Origin: Bacteroidales bacterium UBA6428
GTDB taxonomy: Bacteria; Bacteroidota; Bacteroidia; Bacteroidales; UBA932
Direction of reading: 5' to 3'
NCBI GenBank assembly: GCA_002437305.1
Contig: DJOW01000010.1
Span: forward strand, 61,792-97,676
Length of the DNA: 35,885 nt
Shown: positions 18,572 to 24,653 of the stretch, piece after piece
How the letters are laid out: each line of letters begins with the position of its first letter
Numbering within the stretch: the first letter of the stretch is position 1
Notes under the pieces: model-generated
Seen by the model: only the letters and a program-made list of their open reading frames with translations
Database searches by the model: none
What the model was told of the DNA's origin: nothing
Position numbers and translations under genes: made by a program

Positions 18572-18630
18572 CTGAATGTAAACAGCTTTCGGTATAGCAA
18601 ACTCAACCATACAAACGACCAAAAACCAAG

Positions 18631-18660
18631 AGGCTGGCTAAGTTACCACTTAGCCAGCCT
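18631..18660 (+). terminator. Intrinsic terminator of the TonB receptor operon
   Basis: A perfect 13-bp stem (AGGCTGGCTAAGT / ACTTAGCCAGCCT) with loop TACC is followed by TGTCTTATCTTGTTTT. On the minus strand the same stem is followed by CTTGGTTTTTGG, so it may also stop read-through from the ccsA side. Confidence 0.9.
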
Positions 18661-18678
18661 TGTCTTATCTTGTTTTAT

Positions 18679-18790
18679 CGTGGTGGGCAAAGACTTGGCT
18701 CTCAGCGCGAAAGGAAACCTTCCTCCCTCACTAAGCAGGGAGGAGGACAACCAGCCAAAGCAGTCATATTCAACACATTGTCCTCCACGG
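18679..18790 (+). repeat. Right copy of the 112-bp direct repeat
   Basis: Same orientation and same length as 14337-14448. Here the central part forms an additional hairpin (CCTCCCT / AGGGAGG around 18723-18744). TTGGCT (18695-18700) can pair with AGCCAA (18753-18758). GAGGACA near 18743-18749 is complementary to TGTCCTC near the right end. The 5' GTGGTGG and the central GGAGGAGGACA can both pair with the terminal TCCTCCAC, so alternative folds are possible. Confidence 0.6.
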
Positions 18791-18858
18791 CAATTTCAAC
18801 GGGCCGAGAGTGGGGTCACATTCTGGGGCTCACATGGATTCTTTCAGATCGGGAAGTT

Positions 18859-18933
18859 GACAAAACCATGAATATATTGGACAAGGCCATGAATATCATG
18901 GACAAAATCAGGGGTTTTGACAAGATCAGTGAG
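18859..18933 (+). repeat. Degenerate 21-bp tandem repeat, about 3.5 units
   Basis: Units begin GACAA at 18859, 18880, 18901 and 18919. The first two are 21 bp (sharing GACAA..CCATGAATAT), the third has shrunk to 18 bp, and the fourth is partial. In the plus-strand open frame the units read as heptads of the form DKxMNIx. No start signal supports translation. Two GAATAT copies fall inside the repeat. Confidence 0.65.
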
Positions 18934-18951
18934 CCAACCGGATCTAGGATT

Positions 18952-19797
18952 TCAATAAGTGTGCAGGCTGAAGCCTTGGGCGGAAGGGAGGTAGTTGACA
19001 CCCCACCAGCACATCTGGAGAAGGATGAAGGAGAATATCAGCAGGAAAAGATGACGGCGGAGAGACTTGATGGAGGATTGGACCGCCGGACCAGTCCACG
19101 TGGCCGGAGAAAAAACGGGAGCTTGTCCTTGGCGCAGATGCAGGTACAGAAGATAGCTGAGCCAAGTGGCGGCGGCCCAGGTCTCTTTCGGATCCCAGGT
19201 CCAGTAGTCTCCCCATGCCTGCTTGGCCCATAGGGCCCCCATGACAATGCCCATCGTGAGAAAACCCCAGCCGATGCGGACGAGGGTGTCGCAGAGACGA
19301 AGGTCGGTCTCAAGTGTTGAGTAGGAGGCTGGTTTTCTGGAGAGCCAAAGGACACGTAACGCAAGGATTGTGGCGACACCCATCACGGCGTAGGCGAACA
19401 TGTAGACGATGACGTGCGGGACAAACCAAGGGCTTCGAAGAGCAGGCATAAGTTCCTCGGTGTGGATCTCCGGTTTGAAGACATTGATGCAGACGAAGAC
19501 GACAGACATCAGGCACGAGAAAGGCAGTATCCAGCGATAACGCCAACGAAGATAGATAAAACAGCCGATCAAAGAGAGGAAAAAACTGAACCACAGGCGG
19601 GTCTCCCCCATCGTGCGAAGCGGAGGGTAGCCAAGCGTGACCCAGATCCCGAAGATGAACGTAAAGAATATCTTGGTGCCTATCCCGGTAAGCAGCAGCG
19701 GCAAGACTACCCTTTTGGCCTTCAATGACAACACCGCTCCCGAGATCCAGAACAGCGATGCCGCCAATGCGAACCAGATGAAAGAATCCCAACTCAT
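18952..19797 (-). CDS. ccsA: Cytochrome c maturation protein CcsA (system II haem handling)
   Basis: 281-residue inner-membrane protein with about eight hydrophobic segments. It carries the tryptophan-rich haem-handling signature WGDYWTWDPKETW (about 197-209) and the conserved histidines near PWFVPH (about 122-127) and in the C-terminal GVN...FSLHTY. In system II, CcsA and the ResB/Ccs1 protein form the haem exporter and lyase that attaches haem to periplasmic CxxCH motifs. The ATG overlaps the resB-like stop as ATGA, so the two are translationally coupled. A tetraheme substrate is encoded four genes upstream in the same operon. Confidence 0.92.
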   Translation of the reverse strand: MSWDSFIWFALAASLFWISGAVLSLKAKRVVLPLLLTGIGTKIFFTFIFGIWVTLGYPPLRTMGETRLWFSFFLSLIGCFIYLRWRYRWILPFSCLMSVVFVCINVFKPEIHTEELMPALRSPWFVPHVIVYMFAYAVMGVATILALRVLWLSRKPASYSTLETDLRLCDTLVRIGWGFLTMGIVMGALWAKQAWGDYWTWDPKETWAAATWLSYLLYLHLRQGQAPVFSPATWTGPAVQSSIKSLRRHLFLLIFSFILLQMCWWGVNYLPSAQGFSLHTY

Positions 19798-20696
19798 TGC
19801 CGTTCCTCCTTCTTATTGGATGTTCCTCCGGAAGAAAGATCCTTCCCCTCGCGCATCGCGTCAGAATGGCCGGCTGAGTCATTTTGTCTAAAAGATATGC
19901 CATTTAAGGATTTCCTTCCGTCAAAACTAGGTTTGAAGCCGGAGAAAAACACCATTGCCGCCGCGGAGACAAGCAGCAGCCACAAAGCGACGCGGAAAAC
20001 CTCCGACATCGGGGAATAGACGCACTTGAATACGCTCGCAAAGCCACCCCGCACCGTGTCCGGCAGGTAGTCGGACTGGTAGATCCACCAGGAGCCAACC
20101 TTTGCGGGGTGGTTCACGGCGATCTTGGTCTCGGAGGAAAGGCCGTCAGGAAATGTCAAAGTGACTTCGGAAGAATATTCATAGACGGAGAACTCCCTGA
20201 GCGTCAGTTCAAAAGGTAGTTTAAAATATTCATCAGTTGATTCGTTCAGAGCCTGCCGGATCGGCTCATTCGGCATCGCTACCATCCTTGCCTTAACAAT
20301 TCCGCCTGTGCCGAAAAGTCCGGCGACCAGAATCACAGACAGCCCCAGATGGGCGCAGGTCACCCCAAGGCGGTGCCTTGTGAATCTATGAATATCCTCG
20401 ATCGTGTTCAGCGTGACGGTGGTCGCCAAAAGGAACAACGCAAGGATGAAGATCAGCGACCGGCTCATGCACCTGAAACCGAGAACCCCCAAAAAACCGT
20501 CTCTGCCCCCATCCTGCGGGACAAGCCCGAAGATTAGAAGCAGAAACAGTACAATTGAGATCGAAGCGATGCAGGCATTTCTCCCTGCAAGATGTCTGTA
20601 CAGAGGCCAACGGTCACGCAAAGCATATATGCCAGCCAACAGACCGACATAGACCAAGGTCGCGGGAAGCCCGAACGTATGGCCCAAGGCAGACAT
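19794..20696 (-). CDS. ResB/Ccs1-like cytochrome c maturation protein, short form
   Basis: 300-residue membrane protein with three N-terminal helices, a periplasmic domain (about 130-250, with NHPAKVGSWWIYQSDY), and one C-terminal helix near 255-275. This is the topology of ResB, partner of CcsA in haem delivery. It is shorter than the 400-550 residues usual for ResB, so it is a compact version. Start ATG 20696 overlaps the stop of the upstream sugar isomerase by one base (TGATG). The longer start at 20699 would be TTG. The overlap shows that the isomerase and the haem-attachment genes are expressed together. The C-terminal tail (about 275-300) is polar, charged and poorly conserved in character. 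Confidence 0.82.
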   Translation of the reverse strand: MSALGHTFGLPATLVYVGLLAGIYALRDRWPLYRHLAGRNACIASISIVLFLLLIFGLVPQDGGRDGFLGVLGFRCMSRSLIFILALFLLATTVTLNTIEDIHRFTRHRLGVTCAHLGLSVILVAGLFGTGGIVKARMVAMPNEPIRQALNESTDEYFKLPFELTLREFSVYEYSSEVTLTFPDGLSSETKIAVNHPAKVGSWWIYQSDYLPDTVRGGFASVFKCVYSPMSEVFRVALWLLLVSAAAMVFFSGFKPSFDGRKSLNGISFRQNDSAGHSDAMREGKDLSSGGTSNKKEERQ

Positions 20697-21607
20697 CAAG
20701 CCTCAGCCCACTGCCTGCGCAGAAGGTCTACAGCTGCCGTGACGGTCGTGGCACGATCGCCGTTTGTGCCGCACTCGAAGCTGACATACTTGTCGTAGCC
20801 GATCTCCTTGAGGGCTCTGAATCCGTCAACGTAATTGTCCTTCTCTCCGTCCTCGCCCGGCATCAGGCGTCGGCCACGGCTGGCCATGTGGACGTGCTGG
20901 AGGTATTCCTTGCCGGCTGACATCAGGGCACCGTAGTCGGAAGTATCCTCGGACATATGCCAGAAATCGCCCATAGCCTTGACACCCTTGCTGTCGGAAT
21001 CGCGGGCAATCGCGGCGGCGTCCGCCACCTGGCGGAGGTAGAACGCCTCGTTCCTGTTCAGCGGCTCAAGGATCACGGTCGTGCCGTGCTCAAGGGCGTA
21101 TTCTCCTAATTCGTGAAGCTGCTCGCAGAGGTAGTTGCGGGTGTCCATCGTGTGAGGCTTGCACGGAGCCTGGTGGTTGAAGGCCGGAACCATGATGACT
21201 CCGGTCGAGCCAAGTTCTCCGGCAGCCGCCACGATCTCACGCATCGTCCTGTCAAACAGTTCCTTGACCGCAGGATCCTCTGCGAGGATGAATCCGTCGA
21301 AACCGGCGCAGATAGCCGACACCTTGATGTTCCGACCATTCAGCGCATCTTGAATCTCCTTCACACGTGAGGCCAGTCCACGTCCTCCAGGCTCAAAACC
21401 GACAACCCCAAGGCTCTCCATAAAGTCCAGTTTCCCGGCCAGACTCTCGCCCGGAGCCGTGCTCTCCTGAAACGAAATCTTCAGTTCAGGCTCATTCGCA
21501 GCCTTTTTCTTATCGTCCTTCACCGTGGCACATCCCGGCAGCACAGAAGCCGCGGCCAATGCCGCCGACCCCGCCGCCGCTGTCGCTAGAAAATCTCTTC
21601 TGTTCAT
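20696..21607 (-). CDS. Tat-exported sugar phosphate isomerase/epimerase-like lipoprotein
   Basis: 303-residue protein with a twin-arginine signal (RRDFLA, residues 3-8) and a lipobox LPGC (Cys26), so it is exported folded and lipid-anchored. The mature part is a xylose-isomerase-like TIM barrel (AP endonuclease 2 superfamily). Probable metal ligands are Glu in VILEPLNR, Asp and His in GDFWHM, His in HVHMASRGR and Glu in SFECG. Relatives act on keto-sugars and inosose-type compounds, and several cooperate with Gfo/Idh/MocA dehydrogenases in 3-keto-sugar pathways. It lies 6 bp after such a dehydrogenase and overlaps the resB-like gene by one base. The substrate is unknown, and the 'phosphate' in the family name need not apply. 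Confidence 0.85.
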   Translation of the reverse strand: MNRRDFLATAAAGSAALAAASVLPGCATVKDDKKKAANEPELKISFQESTAPGESLAGKLDFMESLGVVGFEPGGRGLASRVKEIQDALNGRNIKVSAICAGFDGFILAEDPAVKELFDRTMREIVAAAGELGSTGVIMVPAFNHQAPCKPHTMDTRNYLCEQLHELGEYALEHGTTVILEPLNRNEAFYLRQVADAAAIARDSDSKGVKAMGDFWHMSEDTSDYGALMSAGKEYLQHVHMASRGRRLMPGEDGEKDNYVDGFRALKEIGYDKYVSFECGTNGDRATTVTAAVDLLRRQWAEA

Positions 21608-21613
21608 ATCCGG

Positions 21614-22969
21614 TTATTTTTCTGATCCAGGAACGGGGACGGTGTACTTGCTCATGTCCATCTTGCCAAGCTCAAGCTTCTCCGGGAGGTAATCCAGGTC
21701 GGAGGCGCTGATCTCGTCCCAGGTGATGGTCTTGCCGGTGTAGGCGGCCTCGCGGCCCATCACGCCACAGAGAGAGGAGATTCCGTCCTCTCCGGCTTCA
21801 ACATGGGCCTCACCCTTGCGGATGTGGTTGACCCAGTCAACGTGCTCAAGAACATACGGGTTGGTCTGCTTGTACTGAGCCTTTTCAGCCTCCTGATCGA
21901 ACTGCCAAAGAACATTTCCCTGAAGGTCGCGGATGGCGAAATCCGAGGAGCTCCAGTAGCCCTTGGTGCCACGGACATATTCACTGACATTGTTGGAGCA
22001 GCCGTCGATCTGACGGGACATGCTGTGCAGATGGACTCCGTTCTCATATTCAAAGTCAATGCTGAAGTTGTCGTACTGGTCACCGGTGACGCGGCGCTGG
22101 CGGCTGCCGAAGCCTGTCGCCTTGATAGGATGCCCTCCAATCATCCAGTTGAACACATCGATGTTGTGCACGTGCTGCTCGACGATGTGGTCACCGGAAA
22201 GCCATTTCCAGTTGACCCAGTCACGGATCATCCACTCCATGTCGCTCCAGCCCTGCTGACGCTCCTTGTACCAAAGCATGCCCTGATTCCAGTAGACGTT
22301 GCCGCCGGTGATCTCACCGATCATTCCCTCCTGGATCTTCTTGAAAGACTCAACGTAAGGTCTCTGATGGTGACGCTGCGTTCCGGTCACGACACTGAGT
22401 CCCTTGGCCTCGGCCTGCTTGGCGGTCGCCATGATCAGACGATAGCCCTTGGGATCCACAGCGATAGGCTTCTCAAGGAACGAATGGACTCCCTTTTCGG
22501 TGGCGTACTGGAAATGGGTCGGGCGGAAAACAGGAGGAGTGGCGACAATGACCATGTCCACGCCGGAGTCAATCACCTGCTTGTAGGCATCGAATCCAAT
22601 GAAGCAATGATCCTCCGGGACTTCCTGGTCGCGATTGTTCTTAAGGTTCTCACGAAGACTGTCCAGACGGTCGGCGAATACATCGCCAAGGGCTGTCACC
22701 TTGATGCCGTCCGCGGCGTTCAGCAAATCCTCAACGGCACCGCTTCCACGACCGCCGCAACCGATCACACCAACCTTAAGTTCCTTTCCGTCAATGGCCT
22801 TGTCCGGAAGTTCAGGAACATAGTACTCACCCGGCTGCCTGAGGGGAGTCATCTTGCCGGATTTGTCACCACTTGCGCAAGCTGACAGCAGGACGCTGCC
22901 GCCTACCAGACCTACACCGATCTTGGCGCTCTTGCCAAGAAAGGATCTTCTGTCCATTTTGTTGCTCAT
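21614..22969 (-). CDS. Tat-exported Gfo/Idh/MocA family oxidoreductase lipoprotein
   Basis: 451-residue protein. The N-terminus has a twin-arginine motif DRRSFLGK (residues 6-13) and a lipobox LSAC (Cys31). A Rossmann domain follows with KVGVIGCGGRGSGA (dinucleotide loop) and the family's EKPIAV lysine motif, then a C-terminal alpha/beta domain containing WNQGMLWY, HIVEQHVHNIDV and GTKGYW. Such exported members oxidise sugar hydroxyls, often at C3, with tightly bound NAD(P). ATG 22969 was chosen because the longer open frame overlaps the upstream gene's stop and because the Tat signal begins here. It sits 59 bp after the tetraheme cytochrome fusion and 6 bp before the isomerase. Confidence 0.88.
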   Translation of the reverse strand: MSNKMDRRSFLGKSAKIGVGLVGGSVLLSACASGDKSGKMTPLRQPGEYYVPELPDKAIDGKELKVGVIGCGGRGSGAVEDLLNAADGIKVTALGDVFADRLDSLRENLKNNRDQEVPEDHCFIGFDAYKQVIDSGVDMVIVATPPVFRPTHFQYATEKGVHSFLEKPIAVDPKGYRLIMATAKQAEAKGLSVVTGTQRHHQRPYVESFKKIQEGMIGEITGGNVYWNQGMLWYKERQQGWSDMEWMIRDWVNWKWLSGDHIVEQHVHNIDVFNWMIGGHPIKATGFGSRQRRVTGDQYDNFSIDFEYENGVHLHSMSRQIDGCSNNVSEYVRGTKGYWSSSDFAIRDLQGNVLWQFDQEAEKAQYKQTNPYVLEHVDWVNHIRKGEAHVEAGEDGISSLCGVMGREAAYTGKTITWDEISASDLDYLPEKLELGKMDMSKYTVPVPGSEK

Positions 22970-23028
22970 TTTATCAACAGTCTTTATGTTATTAAATTCA
23001 GTAATCTTAAACAATAACTTGGAAATCT

Positions 23029-24564
23029 TTATAATATTCCCTCGGGCACATCGCACACCACCCTGAAACCGATTCCCTTGATGTCGGAATACCACCAGAT
23101 GCTCTTTGGATTCTGCGGGTCGGTACGAAGCCAATCGTCATTCCTGGTGTGGTTTCTGGCGGCGCAACGCACCTGCGACGCGTCATCTGAATACGCCCCG
23201 CCGCGAACCACGAACTCCTCGCCGTTCTCCGGCCCCTTGGGATCAAGAGATCCGTCAGAGATCATTGAATATGCATCCTCGGCGTATCGGTCAGAGCAAT
23301 ACTCCATGACGTTGCCCAACATATTTTTAAGCCCGAACGGGTTGGCCTTCACCTCGGAAGGCTCTTGAGTCTTGCCGAAGCTGTCCTCCGAATACACCAC
23401 ATAAGTTGCGATCGAGGTGGTGTCCGCCCCGAAAAGCTTGTTCCAGAATGTTTCCTTTGAATATTTCTTCGGGCTACCCTCGAAGAAGTACGGGGTCTTG
23501 GTGCCGCCACGGGCCGCATATTCCCACTCCGCCTCGGTCGGGAGGCGGTAGTTGCGCCCCGTTTTGAGGGAAAGCCACCGGCAGAAGGTCTCAGCAGCAT
23601 AGTGCGTCATCGTGATGGCCGGCCTCTTGCCCATTCCCCAACCCTGGTCCGGGAATCCGAACGGAGGTGTAGGGCCGCTGACGGCATCGACATCAGGACG
23701 GTTGTTGTTGGCGTAGATCTTCTCCGGCGGGGTTCTGCCTTCTGACATCGTCTCGTTGTAGAAAGCCCAGAACTGATGCCAAGTCACCTCGACCTCGCCC
23801 ATGAAGAACGGAGAGATTCTGACCTTTTTCTGCGGCCCCTCGTCAACTGAGCGGAACGGCTCATCTTCCGGACTTCCGATCGTGAACTCACCTCCCGGAA
23901 CGGCGACCATACTGATCGCGGCGGTCGTTCCGGGCACCGTCTCCGTGAAGTTAGTGAAAGACGTTACCACAGCCGCACTCTCGTACCTCACTCCACCGCC
24001 GGTGTCCACCACCTTGCCTTCCAGCCTCTTGTGCTCGTATCCCGGCATATCGTGGCCGGTGTTCAAGTGGCAGCTTATGCACTGGAGATCAAGTTCATCC
24101 GCATTCTCCTCGTAATAGAGATGCGCCGTGATCCCGTCATCGGATATTCCCGCAGGGAAAAGGTTGGCGTGGCATTTCTCACAGGACTCATTGTAGACGA
24201 TCTTAGTCCCGTGCTCAAGGGTTCTTTTTGATTCCCAGTCAATTTCTCCCTTATCCTTAGTCATTTTGGACCACAGATCCTTGGCACCTGTCCGTGCCTT
24301 GATCATGTAGTAACGTAGGTAACCGTTCTCCTTTGGTGGAAGATGGCAGGCCGCACAGTCGGTCACCACGCCGCTCCCGCTGTTGTGATGCTCGGACTTC
24401 TTCCAGTCAGCATCCGCCTGCTCATGGTAGTGACAGCTCATGCAATACTCGTTGGTGGAAGTGCGTGACATCGCACCGCCAAGAGCCAGCATGGCACAAA
24501 CCCCTAAAACCAGCCCTCCAAGGCCAGCGAATATGATAACTTTCTTTCCGCCTCTCATAGTCAT
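23029..24564 (-). CDS. Fusion: NapC/NirT-type tetraheme cytochrome c with SUMF1/FGE-like domain
   Basis: 511-residue protein. One N-terminal membrane anchor (about residues 9-30) is followed by four CxxCH haem sites at 41-45, 70-74, 128-132 and 162-166, the layout of NapC/NirT/NrfH quinol-linked cytochromes. From about 216 to the end there is a formylglycine-generating-enzyme/SUMF1-type domain with VPGGEFTIGS, YRLPTEAEWEYAARGG, GNVMEYCSD, VVRGGAY and GFRVV. The active-site cysteine pair of true FGE is absent: where RGGSxxCxxxxC is expected the sequence reads RGGAYSDDASQVRCAAR. The domain is therefore more likely a binding or scaffold module, as in GldJ/GldK, than a sulfatase activator. The start is ATG 24564 or 24558. 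It opens the redox part of the operon. Confidence 0.88.
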   Translation of the reverse strand: MTMRGGKKVIIFAGLGGLVLGVCAMLALGGAMSRTSTNEYCMSCHYHEQADADWKKSEHHNSGSGVVTDCAACHLPPKENGYLRYYMIKARTGAKDLWSKMTKDKGEIDWESKRTLEHGTKIVYNESCEKCHANLFPAGISDDGITAHLYYEENADELDLQCISCHLNTGHDMPGYEHKRLEGKVVDTGGGVRYESAAVVTSFTNFTETVPGTTAAISMVAVPGGEFTIGSPEDEPFRSVDEGPQKKVRISPFFMGEVEVTWHQFWAFYNETMSEGRTPPEKIYANNNRPDVDAVSGPTPPFGFPDQGWGMGKRPAITMTHYAAETFCRWLSLKTGRNYRLPTEAEWEYAARGGTKTPYFFEGSPKKYSKETFWNKLFGADTTSIATYVVYSEDSFGKTQEPSEVKANPFGLKNMLGNVMEYCSDRYAEDAYSMISDGSLDPKGPENGEEFVVRGGAYSDDASQVRCAARNHTRNDDWLRTDPQNPKSIWWYSDIKGIGFRVVCDVPEGIL

Positions 24565-24653
24565 CCGGAACCTGTTAAAAACAAATCCCGTAAATTTACA
24601 CAAAAACTTTCAGATTGCAATTTTTTTTGTCGATGACAGGATCAGGGACAGAA

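Larger units (their letters stand above)
18572..18951. other. Intergenic region between convergent operons
   Basis: 380 bases containing a strong bidirectional-looking terminator (18631-18660), the right copy of the 112-bp repeat (18679-18790), and a degenerate tandem repeat (18859-18933). An open frame on the plus strand runs through it into the antisense of ccsA. I do not call it a gene. Confidence 0.7.

Noticed and set aside
18670..19233. A plus-strand open frame of 187 codons starting after the TonB operon terminator
   Set aside because: Its second half is antisense to ccsA, its first half is the 112-bp repeat and the tandem repeat, and no promoter or start context supports it.
21803..22885. 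A 360-codon plus-strand open frame opposite the Gfo/Idh/MocA gene
   Set aside because: Complete antisense overlap with a well-supported gene and no family signature.
23029..24564. Sulfatase-maturating formylglycine-generating enzyme as the function of the C-terminal domain
   Set aside because: The catalytic cysteine pair is absent and no sulfatase gene is present in the window.
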